NCBI RefSeq assembly: GCF_029873215.1 | Contig: NZ_CP123620.1 | Coordinates: 2,542,001-2,606,000, forward strand | Source of the DNA: Nocardioides sp. BP30 | GTDB lineage: Bacteria; Actinomycetota; Actinomycetes; Propionibacteriales; Nocardioidaceae | Direction of reading: 5' to 3' | Length of the DNA stretch: 64,000 nt | Part shown: in pieces, positions 23,909-32,770 of the stretch | Layout of the letters: each line of letters begins with the position of its first letter | How positions within the stretch are numbered: position 1 is the stretch's first letter | The notes under the pieces: model-generated | Seen by the model: the letters and a program-made list of their open reading frames with translations, nothing else | What the model was told of the DNA's origin: nothing | The model's database searches: none | Program-made: the position numbers and the translations under genes

Positions 23909-25459
23909 GTGGACCAGATCGCCGACGAGTTGGCGCGCGTCAAGGGTGCCTTCGCCCAGCCGACCCTCACGCTCCTCCACCAGCGCCAGGCGCCGGTCAT
24001 CATCACCGTCTTCCGGTCCGCCTTCGACCGGAGCAACAAGCCGGTGCCCACGGGGCGGCTGCACACCCAGGTCGAGACCCACCTCGCCCAGCTGCAGGCC
24101 TCGGGGGAGGAGGTGCCCGCCGGGACGGGCCGCGAGCTGTGCCACCGCTGGATGCGGGGCCAATGGCTGGTCCGCTCACTCGACGAGACCGGCCAGGAGG
24201 TCTACACGCTGACCTCGCACGCGCAGCAGGCGCTCGAGCTGGTCAAGAGCCTGGCCCGCGACCGCGCCACGCTCAGCGAGCACCGGGTGGCGACGATCGT
24301 CAGCACGGTGCGCCGCTTCAACGCCGAGGCCAACCCGGATCGCTCCGCCCGCGTCGAGATCCTCACCGCCGAGATCGCGCGGCTGCAGGGCGAGCGCGAC
24401 CGGCTGTTGGACGGCGCCGAGCTGGTGGATGCCACCGAGGACTACATGGTCGACGGCTTCACCGAGCTGATGTCGCTGGTCTCCGCGCTGCCGAGCGACT
24501 TCGCCCGGGTGGAGGAGCGCTACGCACAGATCCGCGCCGAGATCCTGACGGCGTTCCGGGCCGAGGACCGTCCGGCCGGCGAGGTGATCGACGAGTACCT
24601 GGCCCGAGCCGACGCCCTGATGACCTCGACCCAGGAGGGCCGGGCGTTCGAGGGTGCTTTCGCGCTGCTGCGCGACGACGCCCTGGTCACCGGCCTGCGC
24701 CAGGATCTCAACGCACTCCTGGAGCACCCGCTCTCGGACCGGATCCTCGGTGACGCCGACAGGGCCGAGCTGCGCGGCACCGTGCGGCTGGTCCGCGACG
24801 GCCTCGAACGGGTGCTGGCCCAGCGCTCCAAGGTCACGGCGACGCTGCGGGAGTACATCGTGTGGCGCGACGCCGCCCGCGACCGCGAGCTGGAGCAGAC
24901 GCTGCGCCAGCTCGAGTCCGAGCTGATGTCGTGGATGGCACGGACAGGGCCGCGCGCGACCCACGACGTGCCGCTCCTGCCGGGCCGCGCCGGGATCGAG
25001 CACCTGCGGGAGCGGTTCTACGACCCGGCCGACGACGTGCTGCCGGAGCGGATCAGGCTCGCCGACGCCGGTGAGGCGCCGGTGCTCTCGCTGGACGAGC
25101 TGCGCGCTCAGGGCGGCCCGCAGATCGGGGAGTTGCGCGAGCGGCTCGACGACGCCCTCGGCGCGCTGATCCCGCCGGCGACCCTGGGCGAGCTGTTCGC
25201 CGAGCTCGAGCCCTCACTGCGCCGCCCGGTGGAGATCTTCGGATTGCTGCACCTGGCCGCCGATCGCGGTTGGCGGGCGGACGAGGGGCGCGATGCCCCG
25301 CCGGAGGCCGAGTCCTACGGCACGATCCGCCCCGACGGTACGACGCGGGCCTTCGCCGTACCGCGGCTGGCGCTGCCCGATCCCGACCTGCCCGATCTGC
25401 CCGACCTGCCCGACGGGCCTGCCCTGTCCGACCTGTCCGACCTGGAGGAGCGCTCATGA
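23909..25459 (+). CDS. jetA: JetA (DUF3375): kleisin-like subunit of a Wadjet-type condensin
   Basis: 516 residues from the GTG at 23909, preceded by the strong ribosome-binding site gcgagggaggggcc. DUF3375 features are seen throughout: LARVKGAFAQPTLTLLHQRQAPVIITVFRSAF (winged-helix-like N-terminus, residues 8-39), GRLHTQVETHLAQLQ, and a long helical centre (THPLSDRI-type segments, LRQLESELMSWMAR). It ends in a low-complexity tail of Pro-Asp-Leu and Ser-Asp-Leu units (DPDLPDLPDLPDG). In Wadjet/MksBEF systems this protein is the kleisin that bridges the SMC heads. Its stop overlaps the jetB start (ATGA). Confidence 0.9.
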   Translation: MDQIADELARVKGAFAQPTLTLLHQRQAPVIITVFRSAFDRSNKPVPTGRLHTQVETHLAQLQASGEEVPAGTGRELCHRWMRGQWLVRSLDETGQEVYTLTSHAQQALELVKSLARDRATLSEHRVATIVSTVRRFNAEANPDRSARVEILTAEIARLQGERDRLLDGAELVDATEDYMVDGFTELMSLVSALPSDFARVEERYAQIRAEILTAFRAEDRPAGEVIDEYLARADALMTSTQEGRAFEGAFALLRDDALVTGLRQDLNALLEHPLSDRILGDADRAELRGTVRLVRDGLERVLAQRSKVTATLREYIVWRDAARDRELEQTLRQLESELMSWMARTGPRATHDVPLLPGRAGIEHLRERFYDPADDVLPERIRLADAGEAPVLSLDELRAQGGPQIGELRERLDDALGALIPPATLGELFAELEPSLRRPVEIFGLLHLAADRGWRADEGRDAPPEAESYGTIRPDGTTRAFAVPRLALPDPDLPDLPDLPDGPALSDLSDLEERS

Positions 25460-26247
25460 GCATCGACGAGTCGGCGGCGACGGAGAAGTCGGAGGTGCCG
25501 GCGGCCCCGGACGTCACGAACCTCGCGGGCATCGCGGGCATCGACGAGGTGTTCGGCGACGAGCGCTCCGTCTCGCTCTGGGAGGGCGACGAGGGCGGCC
25601 TGGAGCATGCCCAGCGCCAGGCGCTGGTCGCGCTGCTCAAGCAGCGCTTCATCAGCGCGCGCAGTCATCCGCGGGACTGGCAGGTGCTGGTCGCACACGA
25701 ACGCGTGCTGCGGTCGCGGCTCAACGACCTGTTCCTGGAGCTGCACATCGACCGGCTCCGCGAGGTGGCCTGGAAGCGGCAGGCCGTCGGTGAGGCGGGG
25801 CAGCGGTTCCCGACGTTGCTGCACGACCTGGCCTGGACGCGCGAGGAGACGATCGTGCTCGTGCATCTGCGCGACCGGTTGCGCACCGGGTCCGCAGACG
25901 GCGAGGAACGTGTCTTCGTCGACGTGGCCGACCTGGTCGAGTACGCGGCCAGCTTCCGGCCGGCCCACGCCACCGACGAGGCAGGGGACGAGCGGCGCAC
26001 CCGCAACGCGGTGGCGTCGATCGCCAAGGCGGGGCTGCTGCTCCCCACGTCGTACGAGGAGCGGTTCGAGGTCAGCGAGGCCGTGGAGCCGCTGCTGCCG
26101 ATCGAGGTGCTGCAGGAGCTGCTGGCAGCGCTGCGGCACGCGCACGCGGGCGAGGGCGAGGGCGTGCCCGCCGACGGTGGCGAGGACGACCCGGACGGAT
26201 CCGCCGGCGAGGGCGAGGGTCTGTTCGGAGCCGAGGAGGCGATCTGA
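25456..26247 (+). CDS. jetB: JetB (DUF4194): KITE-like subunit of a Wadjet-type condensin
   Basis: 263 residues. The core begins at ALVALLKQRFISARSHPRDW (about residues 54-73) and continues through RLNDLFLELHIDRLREVAWKRQ, TRNAVASIAKAGLLLPT and FEVSEAVEPLLPIEVLQELLA, the winged-helix arrangement expected of JetB/MksE. The N-terminal 40 residues and the C-terminal 50 (GEGEGVPADGGEDDPDGSAG) are acidic and probably disordered. It overlaps jetA by 4 bp and jetC by 1 bp, the tight stoichiometric packing seen in these operons. Confidence 0.9.
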   Translation: MSIDESAATEKSEVPAAPDVTNLAGIAGIDEVFGDERSVSLWEGDEGGLEHAQRQALVALLKQRFISARSHPRDWQVLVAHERVLRSRLNDLFLELHIDRLREVAWKRQAVGEAGQRFPTLLHDLAWTREETIVLVHLRDRLRTGSADGEERVFVDVADLVEYAASFRPAHATDEAGDERRTRNAVASIAKAGLLLPTSYEERFEVSEAVEPLLPIEVLQELLAALRHAHAGEGEGVPADGGEDDPDGSAGEGEGLFGAEEAI

Positions 26248-29200
26248 TGTTGGACGAGACGCTCGAGCACGACGACGGCCTCTTCGAGGAGCACGTGGTC
26301 GCCACCCCCGCGGACGACACGCTGCAGTGGCGCGCCGAGCTCCTCCAGCTGGTCAACTGGGGCGGCTTCAGCGGCCTCACCCGGATCCCGGTCGCCGGCG
26401 ACGCCACGATGCTCTCCGGGGCATCGGGGGCGGGCAAGTCGACCATCCTGGACGCCTACACGGCGCTGATGATGCCGTCCGACACCAAGTTCAACGGCGC
26501 GTCGAACGACGCTGTCGCGGGGCGTGCCCGCAGCGTCGGCCAGCGCAACCTGCTCTCCTACCTGCGTGGCGCGGTCGACGTCGTCGACGACCCCCGCACC
26601 GGCCGGCCGGTGGAGAAGCTGCTGCGCGGTCGCAACGCCGACACGTGGGGCGCCATCGCGATGACCTTCGTCAACGACCAGGGCAGCCGCTTCACCGCTG
26701 TGCGCACCTACTACGTGCCGCGCCGGGCGACCCGGTCGGGTGACGTGCAGATGCAGCTGGTCACCCACGAGTCCGGGCTGCCGCTGGAGACGATCGAGGC
26801 GGCGGTGCCGGACCGGTTCCACGCGAACGCCTTGAAGAAGCTCTTCCCGGGCGTCCGCGTGCACCGCACCTACGCCGAGTTCGCCGCCGTGCTCCACGCC
26901 CGGCTGGGGATCGGCGCCAACGGTGACGGCTCCAAGGCGCTCCGGTTGCTGGCGCGGATCCAGGCCGGCAACCAGGTGCGCAGCGTCGATGAGCTCTACA
27001 AGGAGATGGTTCTCGAGCGGCCTGCCACCTACGCGGCCGCCGACCGCGCGGTCGAGCACTTCGACGACCTCGACACCGCCTACGCGGCGATGCGCACCGA
27101 GGAGCAGAAGCTCGAGATCCTCGCGCCCATCACCGAGCTGGCGTCCCGGGCCACGCGGGCGAGGGCACGGGCCGCCGAGCTCGACGCCTACGGGGTCACT
27201 GTCTCCGGGGACGACACCCCGCTGCGGCTGTGGCTGCTGCAGACGCACGCTCGGTTGCTGGAGCGGGCCGTGGAGACCAACCGGGCCGAGCGCGGGGCCA
27301 CCACCGCTGCTCTCGCGGACGGTGCCAGCGCCGAGGCCGCACTGGTGGGCGACCTGGAGGCAGCGAAGGACGCTCACCGCGCCGCGGGGGGAGCGAGCCT
27401 GCAGACCCTCGGCCTGACCTTGGAGCAGGAGCAGGCCGTCCGTGACCAGCGCCTGGCGCGCCGCGAGGCCCTGCAGGAGCGGATAGCGCCGATCGTCTCC
27501 GCTCCCGATCAGGGGCCGGAGGATGCCCTGCGTGACGTGGCCGCCTTCGGTGTGCTGCAGGAGCGCGCGCGGACCTGGTTGGATGGGCGATCCGCCCGCC
27601 AGGCGGCGTTGGCCCAGGAGCGTGACCGTGCGCGTGAGCGCAGCTTCCCCCTGCTGCAACGGCGCGAGGAGTTGCATCGCGAGCGCGGCTCGCTCGACGG
27701 CCGCGCGGGTCGCGTGCCGGCGATGCTGCACGAGCTGCGGGCCGAGGTCGCGCGCGCCAGTGGGCTGTCGGCGTCCGAACTGCCGTTCGTGGCCGAGCTC
27801 ATCGATGTCGCGCCCGAGGAGGCCCGGTGGCGCACCGCGATCGAGACGGTCCTGGGCAGCGCTGCTCGGATGATGCTGGTCCCGGTGGACCGCTTGGACG
27901 ACTTCTCCGCCGCGATCGACGGTCTGCGACTCCGAGGCAGGTTGACCTTCGAGGGTGCCGAGCTGCACCTGGCGGCCCTCGACCCTGCCGACCCTGAGCG
28001 GGTGGCCGGGAAGCTGCTGTTCTGCGACTCGCCGTTCTCCGGGTGGGTGCAGCGGTACGTCGCCGAGCCCGCGCGCAACGCCCTGTGCGTCGACACCGCG
28101 GCCGACCTCGCCGGTCCGGGTCTGCGGGTGACGGCCTCGGGTCAGACCCGCAACGGACGCCGCGGCTCGCACGGTCGCGGTGAGCGCCGCGACATCATCG
28201 GGTTCTCCAACGAGGCGGCGCTCGGCGAGATCGACGACGAGCTGGCCGCGCTGGAGCATCAGCTCGGCGAGCTCGACGGTGAGGTCGCCGAGCTGGATCG
28301 CCGCCTACGGGTCCTGAGCGCGCAGCAGGCCGCCCACGAGGCCGTCGTGGGCGTCCGGTTCGAGGAGATCGACGTAGCGGCGGCCGAGCGCCGGATCGCG
28401 GAGGTCGAGGAGCGCCGCGCGTCGATCCTGGACAGCGACGACCAGTTGCAGGCGCTCCAGCAGCAGATCGCCGAGCTCGAGCACCGGTTGGACGAGACCC
28501 GCGCTTCGCGTTACGCGTTGGCCGCTCGGCAGCGCGAGCTCGACGCCGAGCACGGCGAGCTGGTCGAGTCCGAGGACCTGGTCAAGGACCGGCTCGAGGC
28601 GATGGACCGGTCGGGGCGGGTGACCCTGAGCGCCGAGCAGACGACCGCCCTGAGCGAGGAGTTCGCTCTCGCGGTGGCGCCGGCCGATCCCGACGAGCTC
28701 GACCGGTTCGCCGAGAACAGCCAGCGGCTTGCCGAACGGCTTCGCCGAGCGGTGGGTGACGTGGAGGCGGAGACCGGGCGGGTCGAGGACGAGCTCGTCG
28801 CCATCTTCCGGGCCTACAAGCTCCGCTGGGACTCGCCCAACCTGGGCGCCACCCCGGAGTCCTACCCCGACTACGCCCGGATCCTGGAGCAGATCAGGGC
28901 GACCGGGTTGGCGGAGCGGCGCGCCGAGTGGCGTCGTCGGCTCACCGAGTGGAGCGGCCAGGACCTGGTCCCCCTGGTCGGTGCGATGGCGGCTTCCGTC
29001 GAGGAGATCGAGGATCGGCTCGAGCCGATCAACGCGATCCTGCGGCGGCTGGAGTTCGGCTCCGCCGGCGACCGTCTCCGGATCCGTCTGCGGCGGCTCG
29101 CACCGGCACACGTGCAGGTCTTCCTGCGTGATCTCCGGGCCCTCTCCGCCGGTTCCACCGCCGAGCTCGACGAGGCCGGGCTGGAGCGGCGCTTCGACCA

Positions 29201-29675
29201 GTTGAGCCGGTTCATGCAGCAGCTCCGTGCCGGCGAGCCGGGTCAGGAGTCCGAGCGCGACCGCCTGCTCGACGTCCGCCGCCACGTCGAGGTGAGCGCC
29301 GAGCGCTACGACCACCTCACCGGCGAGCTGCGTGCCACCTACCGCACCCTCGGCGAGAAGTCCGGTGGTGAGTCGCAGGAGCTGGTCGCCTTCATCGTCG
29401 GCTCCGCCCTGCGGTTCCGGCTCGGTGACGAGATGCGCTCGCGGCCGCGCTTCGCGCCGGTCTTCCTCGACGAGGGATTCGTCAAGGCCGACTCCGAATT
29501 CGCCGGACGCGCCGTGCGGGCGTGGAAGGGGCTCGGGTTCCAGCTGATCGTCGGCGTGCCGCTGGACAAGGTGACCGGCCTCGAGCCGCACATGGACGCA
29601 CTGCTGGCCATCACCAAGCATGCGTCGACGCACCAGTCGTGGATCACGGCCATCACCGACGCCGCGCAGCGCTGA
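26247..29675 (+). CDS. jetC: JetC: SMC-like ATPase of a Wadjet-type condensin
   Basis: 1142 residues, COG4913-like. N-terminal head: LVNWGGFSGLTRIPVAGDAT followed by the Walker A GASGAGKST (58-66). Two long charged coiled-coil arms follow (LEQEQAVRDQRLARREALQE; EIDDELAALEHQLGELDGEV), separated by a compact hinge around residues 500-590. The C-terminal head has the signature-like KSGGESQ (about 1038-1044) and the Walker B VFLDEGFVKAD (about 1072-1082). All ATP-binding elements look intact. In Wadjet the JetABC complex extrudes loops on closed circular DNA; in Wadjet I JetD then cuts it. Here no jetD follows. Confidence 0.92.
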   Translation: MLDETLEHDDGLFEEHVVATPADDTLQWRAELLQLVNWGGFSGLTRIPVAGDATMLSGASGAGKSTILDAYTALMMPSDTKFNGASNDAVAGRARSVGQRNLLSYLRGAVDVVDDPRTGRPVEKLLRGRNADTWGAIAMTFVNDQGSRFTAVRTYYVPRRATRSGDVQMQLVTHESGLPLETIEAAVPDRFHANALKKLFPGVRVHRTYAEFAAVLHARLGIGANGDGSKALRLLARIQAGNQVRSVDELYKEMVLERPATYAAADRAVEHFDDLDTAYAAMRTEEQKLEILAPITELASRATRARARAAELDAYGVTVSGDDTPLRLWLLQTHARLLERAVETNRAERGATTAALADGASAEAALVGDLEAAKDAHRAAGGASLQTLGLTLEQEQAVRDQRLARREALQERIAPIVSAPDQGPEDALRDVAAFGVLQERARTWLDGRSARQAALAQERDRARERSFPLLQRREELHRERGSLDGRAGRVPAMLHELRAEVARASGLSASELPFVAELIDVAPEEARWRTAIETVLGSAARMMLVPVDRLDDFSAAIDGLRLRGRLTFEGAELHLAALDPADPERVAGKLLFCDSPFSGWVQRYVAEPARNALCVDTAADLAGPGLRVTASGQTRNGRRGSHGRGERRDIIGFSNEAALGEIDDELAALEHQLGELDGEVAELDRRLRVLSAQQAAHEAVVGVRFEEIDVAAAERRIAEVEERRASILDSDDQLQALQQQIAELEHRLDETRASRYALAARQRELDAEHGELVESEDLVKDRLEAMDRSGRVTLSAEQTTALSEEFALAVAPADPDELDRFAENSQRLAERLRRAVGDVEAETGRVEDELVAIFRAYKLRWDSPNLGATPESYPDYARILEQIRATGLAERRAEWRRRLTEWSGQDLVPLVGAMAASVEEIEDRLEPINAILRRLEFGSAGDRLRIRLRRLAPAHVQVFLRDLRALSAGSTAELDEAGLERRFDQLSRFMQQLRAGEPGQESERDRLLDVRRHVEVSAERYDHLTGELRATYRTLGEKSGGESQELVAFIVGSALRFRLGDEMRSRPRFAPVFLDEGFVKADSEFAGRAVRAWKGLGFQLIVGVPLDKVTGLEPHMDALLAITKHASTHQSWITAITDAAQR

Positions 29676-29733
29676 TCGGCCGGGCGCGGTCACCACTAGA
29701 GTCGGGGCGGGGGATCGACATGAGGAGGCGCGG

Positions 29734-30534
29734 ATGCGGGTGGCGGTCGCGGGCGGGACGGGGCTGGTCGGCAGCCGCGTCGTCGAGAGGCTGCGCGCCC
29801 GGGGTGACGAGGTCGTCGTCCTGGCCCGGTCCACGGGCGTGGACATCGTCGCCGGCACCGGACTGAGCGAGGCACTGGCCGGCGTCGAGGTGGTCGTCGA
29901 CACCACGTCGATCGTGGCGCGGAGCTCCCAGGAGTACGTCGACTTCTTCGGCGCCGTCGCCCGTCACCTGCAGACGGCCGCCGCGGCAGCCGGCGTACAC
30001 CGGATCGTGACGCTGTCCATCGTCGGGATCGACGGTCTGGGCGGCGGGGCCTTCGCTCACTACGACGGCAAGAACGCGCAGGAGCGCGAGACCGAGGCGG
30101 GCACGGTGCCCACCGCGATCCTGCGGGCGACGCAGTTCCACGACTTCGCTGGACAGCTCATCGACTGGGTGGCGAAGGGGCCGTTGATGCCGTGTCCCAA
30201 GCAGCCCGTACAGACGGTCGACGTCGGTGCGGTGGCCGACGAGTTGGTCGCCCTCGCGGATGAGGCTGCCGGTGGCGGACTGACGAGCGACCGCGTACGC
30301 CGCGACATCGCAGGCCCCGAGCGTCGCCTCCTGGCGGATCTGGTCCGCGCGGTGGCCAAGGCGCGCGGTCGGCGGCTGGTGGTGGTGCCGGTGTGGCTGC
30401 CGGGGGAGGGCGCCCGGAAGGTGCGCCACGGCGTGCTCCAGGCACCACCGGACGCGAAGATCGTCGGCGGCACCTTCGAGGAGTGGCTCGCCAGGGAGTA
30501 CGCCGAGCCACTCCGGAGAGCGACGACGTCATGA
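29734..30534 (+). CDS. NAD(P)H-binding atypical SDR protein
   Basis: 266 residues. GGTGLVGSRVVERLRARG (residues 7-24) is the Rossmann dinucleotide-binding loop; VEVVVDTTSIVARSS and GVHRIVTLSIVGIDGLG follow the NmrA/atypical SDR plan without a Tyr-x3-Lys pair at the canonical place. It resembles the NAD(P)H-binding proteins related to NmrA and complex I NDUFA9-type members. It occupies the place where jetD would stand, but it is not a nuclease and has no Toprim or DUF2220 features. It overlaps the next gene by 4 bp. Confidence 0.85.
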   Translation: MRVAVAGGTGLVGSRVVERLRARGDEVVVLARSTGVDIVAGTGLSEALAGVEVVVDTTSIVARSSQEYVDFFGAVARHLQTAAAAAGVHRIVTLSIVGIDGLGGGAFAHYDGKNAQERETEAGTVPTAILRATQFHDFAGQLIDWVAKGPLMPCPKQPVQTVDVGAVADELVALADEAAGGGLTSDRVRRDIAGPERRLLADLVRAVAKARGRRLVVVPVWLPGEGARKVRHGVLQAPPDAKIVGGTFEEWLAREYAEPLRRATTS

Positions 30535-31496
30535 GCGCTGTGGCGGGCCGCCCTGACGGGCACCGGCATGCCGAACGACACGACGACGGGCACGACCACG
30601 CCCACGGTGTCTCCGTCGACGCCGACCGACGCTACCTGGTGGGCGTGCTCGTGCTGCTCGTGGCGTTCATGCTCGGCGAGGTGGTCGTCGCCATCGTCGC
30701 CGGCTCCCTCGCGCTGCTCTCCGATGCCGGGCACATGCTCTCCGACGTCGGAGCGATAGCGGCGGCCCTGTGGGCGATGCGGCTGGCGGCACGGCCACCG
30801 TCCGGCGCCTGGACCTTCGGGTGGAAGCGGGCGGAGATCCTCTCTGCGGCGGCGAACGGCATCACCCTGGTCGTCATCGCCGCTGTCGTCGCGGTGGAGG
30901 CGTTGCGCCGACTGCTGACGACCCATCCCGAGGTGAGCGGCGGCGCCGTACTCGCCGTGGCGCTCGTCGGGATCGCCGTGAACATCGCCGCCACCTGGCT
31001 GCTGGCGAAGGCGAGCCGCCGCAGCCTCAACGTCAGAGGCGCCTACCTGCACCTGCTCACCGACCTCTTCGGGTTCGTCGGTACCGCTGTCGCCGCCGTC
31101 GTGATCGTGACGACCGGCTGGACCCAGGCTGACGCCGTCGCCTCGCTGCTGGTGGCGGTGCTGATGGCCCACGCCGGTTCCGGCCTGCTGGCGGCCTCCG
31201 GCCGGGTGCTGCTCGAGGCCGCCCCCAGCGGCGTCGAGCTCACCGCCGTCCGCACCCACCTGCTCGAGGTGAACCACGTCCTCGACGTCCACGATCTCCA
31301 TGTCTGGACCGTGACGTCCGACCTGCCCAGCCTGTCCGCCCACCTCGTCCTCGACGACGCGTGCTTCAACGACGGACACGCGCCGCAGATCCTCGACCAG
31401 GTGCAGGAGTGCCTCGGCGGCCACTTCGACGTCGAGCACTCCACGTTCCAACTCGAGCCACGGTCCCACCAGGAGCACGAGCCGGGCGTTCACTAG
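30531..31496 (+). CDS. Cation diffusion facilitator (CDF/CzcD-like) metal transporter
   Basis: 321 residues. A His/Asp-rich N-terminus (DGHRHAERHDDGHDHAHG) precedes six transmembrane helices. Zinc-site signatures are present: LLSDAGHMLSDVGAI (helix 2) and YLHLLTDLFGFVG (helix 5) give the Asp/His ligands. The cytosolic C-terminal domain contains HDLHVWTVTS and HSTFQLEP. Such proteins export Zn, Cd or Co by proton antiport. It starts inside the previous gene (ATGA overlap) and is convergent with the HNH gene, with 1 bp between stops. Confidence 0.93.
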   Translation: MSAVAGRPDGHRHAERHDDGHDHAHGVSVDADRRYLVGVLVLLVAFMLGEVVVAIVAGSLALLSDAGHMLSDVGAIAAALWAMRLAARPPSGAWTFGWKRAEILSAAANGITLVVIAAVVAVEALRRLLTTHPEVSGGAVLAVALVGIAVNIAATWLLAKASRRSLNVRGAYLHLLTDLFGFVGTAVAAVVIVTTGWTQADAVASLLVAVLMAHAGSGLLAASGRVLLEAAPSGVELTAVRTHLLEVNHVLDVHDLHVWTVTSDLPSLSAHLVLDDACFNDGHAPQILDQVQECLGGHFDVEHSTFQLEPRSHQEHEPGVH

Positions 31497-31497
31497 C

Positions 31498-32727
31498 TCA
31501 CCGACGAAGGATGGCCCCGGCTCTGTGTCGGAAGCGGTAGCGGCCGTCGGGGAGTCGGGTGGTTTCGTACGTCGGGTCGTGGGCGCGTCTGTGGTGGTGT
31601 CCGCAGAGGAGGGATCCGTGGGCGAGGTCGGTGTGGCCGCCGGTTGACCAGGGTTGGTCGTGGTGGGCGTCGCACCAGGGTGCGGGGACGGTGCAGCCTT
31701 CGGCTCGGCAGTGTTTGTCGCGGAGCGCCAGGGCTTTGCGCTGGGATGGGGTGAAGAGTCGCCGGGTGCGGCCCAGGTCGAGGGGTTCGGAGTTGCCGCC
31801 GAGGACGGCGGGGATGATCCCCGCGGTACAGGCCAGCCGGCGGGTCTCCCCGGTGCTGATGGGGGTGCCGTCATCGAGCCAAGCAACACCCAGACCGGCC
31901 TGCAGCTGGTCCAGCGTCATGGTCACCACCACCGTTGTCGCGTCACCCCCGTGGGCGGGGAGTCGGGTGGGGTCGGTGTTCTCCAGGAGCTGGGCGAACG
32001 CGTGCGCGAGGAGCCGGCTCCGGGGCTGGACCCTGCCGTCGGCTTCCAGGGCAGCTACCCGGGGTTGGGTGTAGGCCTGCAGGTAGGTCCGCAACCGATG
32101 ACCCACGACCTCGGGCACGATGCCGTGGATGCGGGTCGTCCCGTCACCGAGGTCGGTGATCGACAGCGTCGCTCTCGCTTGGGCCTGTTCTTCGAGCCGC
32201 TGGATCGCCTCGGCCTCGGCGGCTTCCGCAATGTCGGGGGCGATGACCTCCAACAGATGGCTGGCGACGCGGCGCAGGTCCTTGGGCCGGTGCTCACCGG
32301 CGAGGTCGCACAGGGTGACCTCCGCTCGCGCCAGCACCTCGGCGGGTAGGTCGTCGGGGAGGTCGTCCAAGCCACGGAGGATCACGCGGGCGTGCTCGAG
32401 ACTGAACGCACCGCGTGCGAGCCGTGCCCGGACCACCGGCCGAGCCTCGAGCGCCTGGGCGAGACGTAGCGTGGCGTGCGCGGCGGGACTCTCGACCCGG
32501 TGCTGGGCAACCAGCCAGGCAGCGACATCCCGAGCACCAACCTCCTCGGCCACGTCGTCCGCGGAAGCGACCACGCGCAGGTACAGCTCCTCGAGCCGCG
32601 CGCGGGACCGCATCAGCGCGGCGAGCACGTCTCTCTTCTCACTCGTTCCCAGGAAGATCGGGTTCGCGTCCGTGGCGTCATCGAGGGCAGCAGCGATCGT
32701 GGCAAGTGCCGCCTGGATCTGACGCAT
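31498..32727 (-). CDS. DUF222/HNH endonuclease (13E12-type repeat family)
   Basis: About 409 residues from the ATG at 32727; a GTG at 32739 would add four residues. The long helical DUF222 domain (residues about 20-300, with LEELYLRVVASADD, HVRARLARGAFSLEHARV-like helices) is followed by a compact HNH motif: CRAEGCTVPAPWCDAHHDQP... SLLCGHHHRRAHD, with the Cys pairs and HH expected for metal binding. This is the 13E12-type family that is multi-copy in mycobacteria. A perfect LexA-type box lies 14-31 bp before the GTG (26-43 bp before the ATG), so expression is probably SOS-induced. Confidence 0.9.
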   Translation of the reverse strand: MRQIQAALATIAAALDDATDANPIFLGTSEKRDVLAALMRSRARLEELYLRVVASADDVAEEVGARDVAAWLVAQHRVESPAAHATLRLAQALEARPVVRARLARGAFSLEHARVILRGLDDLPDDLPAEVLARAEVTLCDLAGEHRPKDLRRVASHLLEVIAPDIAEAAEAEAIQRLEEQAQARATLSITDLGDGTTRIHGIVPEVVGHRLRTYLQAYTQPRVAALEADGRVQPRSRLLAHAFAQLLENTDPTRLPAHGGDATTVVVTMTLDQLQAGLGVAWLDDGTPISTGETRRLACTAGIIPAVLGGNSEPLDLGRTRRLFTPSQRKALALRDKHCRAEGCTVPAPWCDAHHDQPWSTGGHTDLAHGSLLCGHHHRRAHDPTYETTRLPDGRYRFRHRAGAILRR

Positions 32728-32752
32728 GAGGACCACCACTGAGAGAGATCAA

Positions 32753-32770
32753 TTCGAACGCATGTTCGAA
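32753..32770 (-). promoter_or_regulatory. SOS (LexA) box upstream of the DUF222/HNH gene
   Basis: ttcgaac gcat gttcgaa: 7-bp perfect inverted arms with a 4-base spacer. It contains TCGAAC-N4-GTTCGA, the mycobacterial/actinobacterial LexA consensus, without mismatch. It lies directly upstream of the HNH gene, where binding would block transcription. Confidence 0.85.

Noticed and set aside
21326..24163. 945-codon minus-strand ORF across DUF4234, amt and DUF2231
   Set aside because: Its last part is the real DUF4234 gene; the rest is the antisense of amt and the DUF2231 gene, with a low-complexity translation.
25665..28259. 864-codon minus-strand ORF opposite jetB/jetC
   Set aside because: Antisense shadow: it overlaps intact JetB and JetC, whose domain motifs are unambiguous, and it has no recognisable domains.
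23909..31496. Complete Wadjet defence system
   Set aside because: JetA, JetB and JetC are present but no JetD-like DUF3322/DUF2220 gene occurs in the window, so a complete system cannot be claimed.
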